The translations under genes and the position numbers were made by a program. From the NCBI GenBank assembly GCA_016187495.1, contig JACPJP010000031.1, positions 1 through 38,034 on the forward strand: a stretch of DNA of 38,034 nucleotides, written 5' to 3'. How positions within the stretch are numbered: position 1 is the first letter of the stretch; every line of letters starts with the position of its first letter. Of this stretch, positions 6,735 to 13,840 are shown piece after piece. Source of the DNA: Candidatus Woesearchaeota archaeon. GTDB lineage: Archaea; Nanobdellota; Nanobdellia; Woesearchaeales; GW2011-AR4. Below the pieces are notes generated by a model that was not told the DNA's origin, did not search any database, and saw only the letters and a list, made by a program, of their open reading frames with translations.

Positions 6735-8741
6735 ATGGCTAAAAAAAAGAAAAGGGAAGCACTTACTGTAACAAGATTAATCAATGAGGTTTTAGTGGGT
6801 CAATTAAGCATACCTCTACGGCAGATAGTCAATGATACTTCGTTCTCAAAATATACTGGGTCTGAAAGACCAGACATCCTTATTTCAGAATTTGAATTTG
6901 ATGGAACAAATGAAGAGCAGTTCATAAAAAATCTTGTAGGATATTCAGAAGTAAAAGACGAATGCACCTTTAATGATACAGATTGGAAGGATGCAATAAA
7001 ACAAGGGAAAGGTAAATCAAAGAAATTGGGTTTGCCATATTTTATAGTAACTAATTGTAAGAAATCTGTTTTTTACAATTCTGAAACTGGCAAAGAAATC
7101 ACTTTAAATAAGAATCCAATAAGGGAATTTCAGACGATAGATATACTTCGTTTAATTAAGAATAGATTAAAAAAAGACAAAAAACTGGATAATATTCAGA
7201 CTAATGTCGATTCAATTTCAACAATTTCGGAAGCTATTTTTAATAAGAAATTATGGGAATTAGCTGGGATATACAGAGGAATCAATTTTAAAGATAACAT
7301 TGAGAAAATTGATTTTACGATAGGGTTTGTTTCTCTTGAATTTTTTGAAGAAAAGGAAATAATTGACAACAATAAGGACAATAGTAAAATCTACTGGTCT
7401 AATTGTGTTGATGATAATTCTGAAAAATTAGTTGGCAACCTTTCACAATACATAAAGAGGCTCGAAAATGAAACTGAATTTAAAGAATTTCAGAATTTAA
7501 TGGAATCTGTAAGAATTTTGATTACTGGAGAGCGTGGGAAACCTGCATTAGTAGATAAGGATGATGTTCAAAGGATTTATGAGATAATTGATTCAATGCG
7601 ACCCTTGCATGGATGTGGTTTTGATTTATTTGGTGCTGTCTATGAAATGTTTGCATCATCCAAAGAGAAAAAAGATTTTGGAGAATATTTCACTAAAAGG
7701 CACTATGCCCACATATTTGCTAAACTTTTACTCAAAAGTGAACAATATTACAATAAAGAAAGAGAATTTACAATTTTAGACCCTGCTTGTGGAACTGGCG
7801 GATTCCTCACAGAGAGTTTTAAAGTTTTGAAAAATAATTATGAAAAATCAGGGACTTACAATAAAGAAGCAAAGAAATTTCTTGAAAAGAAATGCTTTTA
7901 TGGAATTGATGTAAGAGAAGAAAATATCTCACGCACAAAGCTGAATATGTTTCTTGTTGGAGACGGACATACTAATATGCTTGATGATAATAGTCTTAAA
8001 CCCAAAAAGGAATGGTATAAATCAAAATATGATTATGTGATAACCAATCCCCCATATGGTAGCGGTGTAATTAAGGCAGAAACAACAAGCATTTCAAGCA
8101 ACAGAACAGAAATTGCTTTTTTGTGTAAGATAATAAATATACTTAAAATAGGCGGAAGAGCATGTGTTATAACACCTGATGGGGTTCTTGAAAATCCAAC
8201 ATTTGATTCATTTAGAAAGGAATTGCTTGAAAAATGTAATATTGATGCAATAGTTAGTTTGCCTAAATTTGCATTTGCACCTTACACAAAAGAAAAGACT
8301 TATGCCTTATTTTTTACAAAGAGAAGTGAAGTAATTACCAAGCCTCAAAAAGAATCAATCTGGATGTATATTATCGACAATGACGGATTAGCAAATTCGG
8401 ATAAGAGATTCCAAACAAAACTGCGAAATAATAGGAACGGCTGGATGCATGATGAAATTTCTGGATGGGTTAGCACGGATGGAGAGGAAATGACTGGCAT
8501 ATTAGAAGAAAGATGGTTAAAGTATGAAGATTCAAAAAACAATGGGACTGAATGGATAGATGAAAAAGGCATAACAATAAGATTAAGAAAAGCTGGATTT
8601 ATTAAAATTTTAGATATAATAAATGACAAAGACCACAGCTTTTTACCAGAATATTATTTGAGAAAAGCTGAACCTCATTTTATAGAATTAAGTGATTTGA
8701 AAAAAGAAATAAAAAAAATATCCTCTTACTTTGAAAAATGA
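6735..8741 (+). CDS. Fused restriction nuclease / N6-adenine methyltransferase (BcgI-like A subunit)
   Basis: A 668-residue restriction-modification protein. Residues 1-120 look like a PD-(D/E)xK nuclease: 'RPDILI' with D47, then 'SEVKDE' with E72 and K74. Residues about 170-330 are the helical HsdM-like region ending in 'FGEYFTKRHYA'. The methyltransferase core has SAM motif I 'DPACGTGGF' (349-357) and catalytic motif IV 'NPPY' (438-441), a gamma-class N6-adenine type. Length and fusion match the A subunit of BcgI-type (Type IIB) enzymes, where one A chain cuts and methylates and a separate B chain recognises DNA. The stop overlaps the specificity gene by ATGA. A plain HsdM with an unrelated N-terminus is the alternative. 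Confidence 0.85.
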   Translation: MAKKKKREALTVTRLINEVLVGQLSIPLRQIVNDTSFSKYTGSERPDILISEFEFDGTNEEQFIKNLVGYSEVKDECTFNDTDWKDAIKQGKGKSKKLGLPYFIVTNCKKSVFYNSETGKEITLNKNPIREFQTIDILRLIKNRLKKDKKLDNIQTNVDSISTISEAIFNKKLWELAGIYRGINFKDNIEKIDFTIGFVSLEFFEEKEIIDNNKDNSKIYWSNCVDDNSEKLVGNLSQYIKRLENETEFKEFQNLMESVRILITGERGKPALVDKDDVQRIYEIIDSMRPLHGCGFDLFGAVYEMFASSKEKKDFGEYFTKRHYAHIFAKLLLKSEQYYNKEREFTILDPACGTGGFLTESFKVLKNNYEKSGTYNKEAKKFLEKKCFYGIDVREENISRTKLNMFLVGDGHTNMLDDNSLKPKKEWYKSKYDYVITNPPYGSGVIKAETTSISSNRTEIAFLCKIINILKIGGRACVITPDGVLENPTFDSFRKELLEKCNIDAIVSLPKFAFAPYTKEKTYALFFTKRSEVITKPQKESIWMYIIDNDGLANSDKRFQTKLRNNRNGWMHDEISGWVSTDGEEMTGILEERWLKYEDSKNNGTEWIDEKGITIRLRKAGFIKILDIINDKDHSFLPEYYLRKAEPHFIELSDLKKEIKKISSYFEK

Positions 8742-9697
8742 GTCTATACAAAAAATATCAAGCCAAAGATATTCCGATAAACGAAGTTATTGATTATATG
8801 AGTGGAAATTCTGGACTTACAGAAGAGTTTATTTATCAGCAATCCCAAAAAAAAGGGAAGAGATATGTTGTTCTTTCAAGTTCCACAGAAGAAGATACGA
8901 AAATGGGAGAAATACCCATGTGCCAAATTAATGATAAGCCCTTGAAGGTCTTTGATAATAAGGAAGGTTTGTTAGTCATAAGAAATGGAAATGCAGGAAC
9001 AACAAAGTATCTTCCAAAGGGGGATTACACAATTAATGACCATGCTTATATCCTATTTATGAAGGAAAATTGCCCTCATAAAATTAATCTCAAATGGTTA
9101 AGTATACAATACAAAGACGATTTCCTGTCCTATGCTTCCAGTTCCGATAATGGCACATGGAACATGGTTATTGATTATATGAGTGGAAATTCTGGACTTA
9201 CAGAAGAGTTTATTTACAAAAAAACACAATACAAAAATATGGAATATGCTGTATTGGCGAGTTCAGAAGAACACCGCATTGTAGGTTATTTGCCTATGTG
9301 CGAGATAAATGGGAAACCTTTGAAAGTGTTTAAAGATAAAGAGGGATTATTTGTTATTAGAAAGGGTAAGGCAGGAAAAACGAGAACCTTGAACTCTGGA
9401 AAATATACCATAAATGAAGATGTTTATATCCTATTTGTGAAGGAAAATTGCCCTCATAAAATTAATCTCAAATGGTTAAGTATACAATACAAAGACGATT
9501 TCCTGTCCTATGCTTCCAGTTCCGATAATGGCACATGGAACATGACTGGATTCTTCAAGAATGTGATTATAGATATTCCAGACCATAATGAGCAGATGGA
9601 AATAGTCAGAGAATATGAGGCTCTTGAAGCAAAAGATGGCATATTAAGAGATATTCAAGATAAAATCAAAGAAATAGCTATGAAGAGTTTTGCTTGA
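8738..9697 (+). CDS. Specificity subunit (HsdS / BcgI-B like) with tandem internal duplication
   Basis: A 319-residue DNA-specificity protein. Target-recognition unit 1 spans residues about 17-143 and unit 2 about 144-269. Both begin 'VIDYMSGNSGLTEEFIY' and end 'DDFLSYASSSDNGTWNM'. The C-terminal 'FFKNVIIDIPDHNEQMEIV' and a helix (to 319) form the usual conserved region. The two units are identical at their edges, even at DNA level, but only about half identical in their central 70 residues. The first unit runs straight into the second without the spacer helix normally found between two TRDs, so this looks like a recent duplication or recombination. It overlaps the methylase stop by four bases, so the two are co-translated. 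Confidence 0.85.
   Translation: MSLYKKYQAKDIPINEVIDYMSGNSGLTEEFIYQQSQKKGKRYVVLSSSTEEDTKMGEIPMCQINDKPLKVFDNKEGLLVIRNGNAGTTKYLPKGDYTINDHAYILFMKENCPHKINLKWLSIQYKDDFLSYASSSDNGTWNMVIDYMSGNSGLTEEFIYKKTQYKNMEYAVLASSEEHRIVGYLPMCEINGKPLKVFKDKEGLFVIRKGKAGKTRTLNSGKYTINEDVYILFVKENCPHKINLKWLSIQYKDDFLSYASSSDNGTWNMTGFFKNVIIDIPDHNEQMEIVREYEALEAKDGILRDIQDKIKEIAMKSFA
8786..8835 (+). repeat. Direct repeat A, copy 1 (50 bp)
   Basis: 50 bases at the start of recognition unit 1 recur identically at 9167-9216, an offset of 381 bases (127 codons, in frame). Confidence 0.95.
9046..9166 (+). repeat. Direct repeat B, copy 1 (121 bp)
   Basis: 121 bases at the end of recognition unit 1 recur at 9424-9544 with one mismatch (a9059 versus g), an offset of 378 bases (126 codons). 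Confidence 0.95.
9167..9216 (+). repeat. Direct repeat A, copy 2 (50 bp)
   Basis: Identical to 8786-8835. It starts one base after repeat B copy 1 ends, so the units are joined head to tail. Confidence 0.95.
9424..9544 (+). repeat. Direct repeat B, copy 2 (121 bp)
   Basis: Matches 9046-9166 except one base. It is followed by the C-terminal conserved segment of the specificity subunit. Confidence 0.95.
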
Positions 9698-9707
9698 ATT
9701 ATTTTAC

Positions 9708-9893
9708 CTATTTCTTAAATAGGGGGCAAACCTTACAAACATCAGCCACAAAATCTGACTTAATTTCTTCTGGGCAATCTGGAAAAGTTCCTCTGCAATA
9801 GGGGTATTTTGTGCTTCTTTGAAATCTATCTTGCTGTTTAGCCCATTTAGGTATTATTACAGGGGCTTTTTTATGGCTTGGAGCTGAACCCAT
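9708..9893 (-). CDS. Small cysteine-containing protein (61 aa)
   Basis: A 61-residue ORF, not recognised. Its C-terminal half has four cysteines ('YCRGTFPDC' and 'VCKVCPLF') that could bind zinc or an iron-sulfur cluster. It starts two bases after the stop of the 132-aa gene, so the two form a minus-strand operon converging on the specificity gene. The first 30 residues are basic. No function can be assigned. Confidence 0.55.
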   Translation of the reverse strand: MGSAPSHKKAPVIIPKWAKQQDRFQRSTKYPYCRGTFPDCPEEIKSDFVADVCKVCPLFKK

Positions 9894-9895
9894 TG

Positions 9896-10294
9896 TTATT
9901 GTCTACTAATAAAATCTTTTAGTTCTTGTGCTTGTCTTGTGTATTGCTCATTGCTGTCAATCACTAAATCTGGTTTAACTTTGGAATTAATAAAATCATC
10001 AATCCTTTGAGCATCATGCCTTTTTCTCCTTAAATAAACAACTTTCACAATATGACCACCTGATTTTAGCATATTCAAGGGGTTGATTATACAATCTTTG
10101 CCTATCTGTGTTTTCCTTGTTTTTATTGTAAAAGCCATCACAACTGTAAAATCGCTGATAGACTTGCGTATAGCTATTTTTGCTATGTAATTAAGAAATT
10201 TGTCAATTCGCCTGTTAACGTCATTAAAATTGCAATAGGCACTTTTCTCTTGTGGGGAAGAATTATATACGAAAATCAGCTTATTGTTAATCAA
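9896..10294 (-). CDS. Hypothetical protein (132 aa), TTG start
   Basis: A soluble 132-residue protein with alternating alpha/beta character, not recognised. The ORF begins with TTG; a Shine-Dalgarno-like 'gaggag' lies about 11 bases upstream, which supports that start, though it is not certain. Basic stretches ('KTRKTQIGK', 'YLRRKRHDAQ') suggest nucleic-acid contact. It is followed after two bases by the 61-aa cysteine protein. Its place inside the RM island suggests an accessory or mobile-element role, without direct evidence. Confidence 0.55.
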   Translation of the reverse strand: MINNKLIFVYNSSPQEKSAYCNFNDVNRRIDKFLNYIAKIAIRKSISDFTVVMAFTIKTRKTQIGKDCIINPLNMLKSGGHIVKVVYLRRKRHDAQRIDDFINSKVKPDLVIDSNEQYTRQAQELKDFISRQ

Positions 10295-10429
10295 AAATTT
10301 ATTTACTCCTCGTTTTAGTTTATGTCCGCACCAAGTCCTATAAGCAAAGTCAGTTTAATTGTCATAAAGAGCATGATTTTAGCATATCTTTATATCTTTA
10401 ATTATTATCAAGAATATATATTAAAGAAA

Positions 10430-10606
10430 ATGGACACCCACCTGCTTAAAATCTTGGAAGAAGAAACAGCAAAAGAGAAAGCCAAGAAGAAAAAGAAGCC
10501 TTCTTTAGAACTTAAAAAAGAGAAAGGGTTGGCTTATTATTCTGGCTGGGGCAAAGGCAAACCTATTATGGAAGAAAAGACGGAAAAGCAGTCGAAACTA
10601 AAATGA
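10430..10606 (+). CDS. Small basic protein (58 aa), start revised
   Basis: The ORF track begins at 10322, but those first 36 residues read through AT-rich promoter-like DNA ('tttatatcttt' near 10389-10399). The ATG at 10430 gives a compact, highly charged lysine/glutamate-rich 58-residue protein ('EEETAKEKAKKKKKPSLE'), probably a disordered or helical basic protein. It overlaps the following membrane-protein gene by ATGA, so they are translationally coupled. No family is recognised. Confidence 0.5.
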   Translation: MDTHLLKILEEETAKEKAKKKKKPSLELKKEKGLAYYSGWGKGKPIMEEKTEKQSKLK

Positions 10607-10878
10607 AAAAATCAAAAAAAGAGGATTGGTATAACCTTGCACAGATTTTAGCAATAATCTCTGGAACATTTATTATTGGAGCTGGTATCTATACAAGTTT
10701 ATCAGCAAATTATTTTAATCTTATATTAATAAATAACCTTAATTCAATTGAACTAAACCAGATGTTTGGAGATTTGGTCAATACTTTCTTCAAAAAATCT
10801 AATAATCTCTTTTTTATTGGTATTTTCTTTATATTTTGTTCAATTGGTTCATGGATTAAGGGTTATTATACAAGATAG
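10603..10878 (+). CDS. Small membrane protein with two TM helices (91 aa)
   Basis: A 91-residue protein with two hydrophobic helices, about residues 12-33 ('LAQILAIISGTFIIGAGIY') and 67-86 ('NLFFIGIFFIFCSIGSWI'), separated by a loop of about 33 residues. It is coupled by ATGA overlap to the preceding 58-aa basic protein. Its stop lies two bases before the right 12-bp repeat cluster, so it is the last gene of the island. A small holin-like or toxin-like membrane protein is possible but cannot be shown. Confidence 0.6.
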   Translation: MKKSKKEDWYNLAQILAIISGTFIIGAGIYTSLSANYFNLILINNLNSIELNQMFGDLVNTFFKKSNNLFFIGIFFIFCSIGSWIKGYYTR

Positions 10879-10880
10879 CC

Positions 10881-10930
10881 ACTTTTGAGGCAGAATCAGG
10901 ACTTTTGGGGCAAGTGGCAGTTTTAAGGCA
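10881..10930 (+). repeat. Right cluster of 12-bp iterated repeats
   Basis: Three direct copies of ACTTTTGRGGCA: 10881-10892 ('acttttgaggca'), 10901-10912 ('acttttggggca') and 10919-10930 ('agttttaaggca'). The first two start 20 bp apart, the same spacing as in the left cluster at 5022/5042. Confidence 0.7.
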
Positions 10931-10994
10931 AAGCCGGTATTTTATAGTTGGTTAGTATCATGAAGTTAATTCTATTAGATACATTAAATTAATC

Positions 10995-11146
10995 TGCCTT
11001 CGGCAAATTTACTGCTCGGCGTCGCTTTTCTGTCATATCGCGACGCCTCACCTAACAATTGCAATAAAATTATTATTATAACTAGGCGAGGCAAAATTTA
11101 TTGGCAGGAAAAATTTTGCCGAGCACGAGATTATGTGCCGAAGGCA
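10995..11146. ncRNA. GC-rich multi-hairpin element, candidate structured RNA or MITE
   Basis: Within the gene-free stretch 10879-11251 (373 bases) these 152 bases are unusually GC-rich and self-complementary. The outer pairs are 10995-11005 with 11136-11146 (11 bp) and 11013-11020 with 11118-11125 (8 bp). Inside are a hairpin 11018-11025/11040-11047 ('ggcgtcgc'), a pairing of 11045-11054 with the 'taggcgaggc' at 11083-11092 (9 of 10), and a 10-bp stem 11090-11099/11111-11120. Some stems are mutually exclusive by a few bases. The layout resembles a branched RNA. A non-autonomous mobile element is equally possible. Confidence 0.45.
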
Positions 11147-11213
11147 CGGCTTAAATTTCAAATCTAGTTTAAAGAATGGTTGTCCAATTGTTTGTACCCA
11201 TAATTAAAAATAA

Positions 11214-11225
11214 TTAAATATATAA
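11214..11225 (+). promoter_or_regulatory. TATA box of tRNA-Gly
   Basis: 'aaatatataaac' about 30 bases before the first base of the tRNA, the normal distance for an archaeal promoter. Confidence 0.6.
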
Positions 11226-11251
11226 ACAAAATAAAAATCTAATTGTTTTAT

Positions 11252-11365
11252 GCGTCGGTGGTCTAATGGCTATGACTCGGGCCTTCCAAGCCCGGTGTCC
11301 GGGTTCGAAGCAGCTTTTTTACTTATACGGAATTAAGAAAGCTGGCGAAATTCCCGGCCGACGCA
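11252..11365 (+). tRNA. tRNA-Gly (TCC) with a 42-nt T-loop intron
   Basis: The acceptor stem is gcgtcgg/ccgacgc with discriminator A. The anticodon stem cgggc/gcccg carries loop 'cttccaa', giving anticodon TCC (Gly). The T-stem ccggg/cccgg is split by an intron at 11310-11351, after TTCGAA (position 59/60). The junctions form a BHB: T-stem, a 4-bp helix TTCG/CGAA, and 3-nt bulges AAG and ATT. Cutting after the second base of each bulge restores a perfect TTCGAAT T-loop and a 72-nt tRNA. CCA is not encoded. There is no intron at the usual 37/38 position. Confidence 0.9.
11310..11351 (+). other. T-loop intron of tRNA-Gly (42 nt)
   Basis: Starts 'gcagctttttt' and ends 'gctggcgaaat'. An inner helix cagcttt/aaagctg closes the intron. 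It resembles the T-loop intron of the tRNA-Arg at 32831-32873. Confidence 0.8.
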
Positions 11366-11377
11366 TTTTATCTTAAA

Positions 11378-11824
11378 ATGCCGGAAATGCAAACAATCCT
11401 AATCTTTGCCTGGGTATGGGCTGCTATGACAGCCAACGGCTTCTGGGAAGCCTATGTTGAAGGCAAGCATGCATGGGCAGAAGCCAAGCTAGGTTGGAAG
11501 ATAAGGACAAAAAAATATGTCTGGCTCACAGCATACCATTTCTGGCTCTTTATGGTTATGTGGCCTTTGCTTATAACCCTCCCATTGGTAATTTTTGGCT
11601 TTGATTTAAGGATTCTTGGAATCTTGTTGAGCGCATTTTTCATCGGCCTTATTGTCGAAGATTTTACATGGTTTATTGTAAATCCGGTTTTTGATTCTAA
11701 GCATTTTAATTCAAAATATGTAAAGTGGTACCCTTGGGTCAAAATAGGAAAATTTGAAATCCCTTTATATTACATTGTAAATATATCCATAGCTATGTTT
11801 TCATGGTATTTTTTCTGGAGATGA
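11378..11824 (+). CDS. Integral membrane protein, unknown function (148 aa)
   Basis: A 148-residue protein with about four hydrophobic segments: residues 5-20, 52-74, 79-97 and 129-147. It is rich in Trp and Phe ('WVWAAMTANGFWEAYVEGKH', 'EDFTWFIVNPVF'). Conserved-looking polar residues within or near the helices (N20, E24, E30, H54, E93, D94) could bind metal or heme, but I do not recognise a family. It begins 13 bases after the tRNA-Gly and is eight bases upstream of a glycosyltransferase with the same direction, so it may share that transcript. Confidence 0.75.
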   Translation: MPEMQTILIFAWVWAAMTANGFWEAYVEGKHAWAEAKLGWKIRTKKYVWLTAYHFWLFMVMWPLLITLPLVIFGFDLRILGILLSAFFIGLIVEDFTWFIVNPVFDSKHFNSKYVKWYPWVKIGKFEIPLYYIVNISIAMFSWYFFWR

Positions 11825-11832
11825 AGTAATAA

Positions 11833-12528
11833 ATGCTCAGCATAATAATTCCAACATTAAATGAGGAAAGGTATTTGCCAAAAATTCTGGATAGCATAAA
11901 AAAGCAGAATTTTAAGGATTATGAAATTATTGTTGCTGACTTTAATTCAAAGGACAAAACAAGACAGATCGCAAAAAAATACGGCTGCAGGATAACAAAA
12001 GGAGGATTGCCTGCAGCTGCGAGAAATAACGGAGCTAAAGTTGCGAAAGGGGATATACTGTTTTTCATAGATGCAGACTGCATTGTTAAAAAATTCTTTT
12101 TACAAAAATCCTTAAATGAAATAAAAAACAAAAACCTTGATGCTGCAGGCTGCTGTGCACGACCGCTAAGCAATAAAGCAATAGATAACATTGTATTTGC
12201 ATTTTTTAACTTTTGGATTTGCATAGCACAGTTTTTTTACCCTAACGCAGCCTTTGGCATATTTTGCAAAAAAGATTTGCATCGGAAAATCAAGGGCTTT
12301 GACGAGACTATAAAACTTTCAGAGGACATGGACTATGCCAAGCGTGCTGGCAAATATGGAAGATTCAGAATCCTAAAGGGTGTGAAAATTTATGCTTCGG
12401 TAAGGAGGTTTGAGGAGGAAGGAAGATTAGGATTGATTGTAAAATTATTTTTGTCTGGTTGTTATAGGCTGCTTTTTGGAGAAATTAAGACTAACATGTT
12501 TAAGTATGGATTTGGGCATGAAAAATAG
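11833..12528 (+). CDS. Family 2 glycosyltransferase
   Basis: A 231-residue GT-A fold glycosyltransferase. It opens with 'LSIIIPTLNEERYLPKILDS' (nucleotide-sugar binding), has 'IIVADFNSKD' at 32-41, a 'DAD' metal-binding motif at 80-82, and 'SEDMDYAKRAG' near residue 165 as the ED acceptor/catalytic motif. A hydrophobic segment ('IVFAFFNFWICIAQFFY') follows the core and may anchor it to the membrane. It is short and single-domain. It lies eight bases after the membrane-protein gene and converges with the GT4 gene. It probably adds a sugar to a lipid or surface glycan; donor and acceptor are not predictable. Confidence 0.9.
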   Translation: MLSIIIPTLNEERYLPKILDSIKKQNFKDYEIIVADFNSKDKTRQIAKKYGCRITKGGLPAAARNNGAKVAKGDILFFIDADCIVKKFFLQKSLNEIKNKNLDAAGCCARPLSNKAIDNIVFAFFNFWICIAQFFYPNAAFGIFCKKDLHRKIKGFDETIKLSEDMDYAKRAGKYGRFRILKGVKIYASVRRFEEEGRLGLIVKLFLSGCYRLLFGEIKTNMFKYGFGHEK

Positions 12529-12566
12529 CAACAAGCTTTCTAAAACTGGTTAATTCCTCAGATAGG

Positions 12567-13817
12567 TTAATGACGGTCCTTGGCCACTCGCATAGCCTCG
12601 ACGTAGACTGACTCAAGCCTTTTCATACTCCTTTCAAGTTCGCATTTTTGCGCTATTTTGACTCCTTGCCTGCCAAAATGCGGAATTCTGGATTTGTTTT
12701 TTATAATCTCTATTACTGCTTCTGAAAAACTTTCAGCACTATATGGCTCAGCTAAATAGCCATTTACGCCGTCCTTGACAATGTCGGGAACTGCATACTT
12801 TCTTGCGGCAATGACGGGGGTGCCGGATGCAAGGGCCTCAAGTATAGACATCCCCAATGTTTCCATTGTAGAGGCCGTTACAAACACATCAGTTTTCCTG
12901 TATATTTTCTTTAGTGCATCGCCATAAAGTTCTCCTGTAAATATTATTTTTGATTCAAGACCATACCTTTTTACTATTCCCTTTAAATATTTCCTCGCCG
13001 GGCCGTCTCCAACTATTTTAAGTGAAAAATCGATGCCTCTTTTGTCAAGAATTTGGAATGCTTTAATGATTATATCTATATTCTTCTCAAATGAGAGCCT
13101 GCCAACATAGACAAAGGATAGGTTTTCGGCATGCTTATATGATTTTTTAGGATAAAATTTTTTGAGACTGACCCCGCAGCACACATGGTATATCGCATTA
13201 TGCCTCAGTTTACTTTTAAGCAAATTTGCTATAGATTCTGAAGGTGCGATGATTATATCGCATTTTTTGTACATCTTCAGGGAAATGTACCAAAGAAGCC
13301 TTTTTAGCCTGCTGCTATCTTTTGGCTTTTTTCTGAATTTTTCCTTTTTGAAAAGAGTGTATAATTTTCCTACCAATTTATTTAGCCCAAGTATGTTGCC
13401 TAACGAAATATAATCGGTCTGCTCGGATATCAGGGTATGGTATGTTCCGATTAATGGTACATGCAATTTTCTGGCAGCTAGAATCCCAAGCAAGCCGACG
13501 ATGCCAGGTGAATGTATATGGATTATATCCGGATGGAAATACTTAAGTTCTTTAAATATTTTTTTTGGCCGCGCTATGGCTATTTTGACTTCCTTGTAAG
13601 TGTGCAAGTGTATGGAGTGAAGCCTGAAAATTTTGACATTTTTGCCAAAATATTTTTCTTTTTGCTTCCCATAGGTGGGGCAAAATACAATAATATTATG
13701 GTTTTTTCTTGAGAAATAATCAATCGAGTTATTAAGAAAAGTTACAATCCCGTCTATTTTAGGATGGAACGTGTCTGTAAAGTGGGCTATTCTAAGGTCT
13801 TTTTGGCTAGATGTCAT
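12567..13817 (-). CDS. Family 4 glycosyltransferase
   Basis: A 416-residue GT-B fold retaining glycosyltransferase. The N-terminal acceptor domain starts 'RIAHFTDTFHPKIDGIVTFL', includes 'DIIHIHSPGIVGLLG' and 'GTYHTL'. The C-terminal domain contains 'YVGRLSFEKNIDIIIKAF', 'IVGDGP' and the EX7E motif 'ETLGMSILE' (E319, E327) that binds the nucleotide sugar. It resembles archaeal and bacterial glycolipid mannosyl- or glucosyltransferases (MgtA/PimA-like). It lies 23 bases after an FkbM-type methyltransferase in the same direction, so the pair may modify a surface glycolipid or glycoprotein. Exact substrate unknown. Confidence 0.9.
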   Translation of the reverse strand: MTSSQKDLRIAHFTDTFHPKIDGIVTFLNNSIDYFSRKNHNIIVFCPTYGKQKEKYFGKNVKIFRLHSIHLHTYKEVKIAIARPKKIFKELKYFHPDIIHIHSPGIVGLLGILAARKLHVPLIGTYHTLISEQTDYISLGNILGLNKLVGKLYTLFKKEKFRKKPKDSSRLKRLLWYISLKMYKKCDIIIAPSESIANLLKSKLRHNAIYHVCCGVSLKKFYPKKSYKHAENLSFVYVGRLSFEKNIDIIIKAFQILDKRGIDFSLKIVGDGPARKYLKGIVKRYGLESKIIFTGELYGDALKKIYRKTDVFVTASTMETLGMSILEALASGTPVIAARKYAVPDIVKDGVNGYLAEPYSAESFSEAVIEIIKNKSRIPHFGRQGVKIAQKCELERSMKRLESVYVEAMRVAKDRH

Positions 13818-13840
13818 TTTTTAACTTCCATTCAAGAATT

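Noticed and set aside
8786-9544. Direct repeats considered as a CRISPR array or as two genes
   Set aside because: Only two units exist, they are in frame inside one reading frame, and the repeats encode specificity-subunit sequence.
10322-10429. First 36 residues of the 94-aa ORF in the track
   Set aside because: They read through TATA-like AT-rich DNA; the downstream ATG at 10430 gives a more coherent small protein.
11252-11365. tRNA-Gly considered as the attachment site of the RM island
   Set aside because: The island's right repeat cluster ends about 320 bases before the tRNA, and no tRNA fragment was found at the left end.
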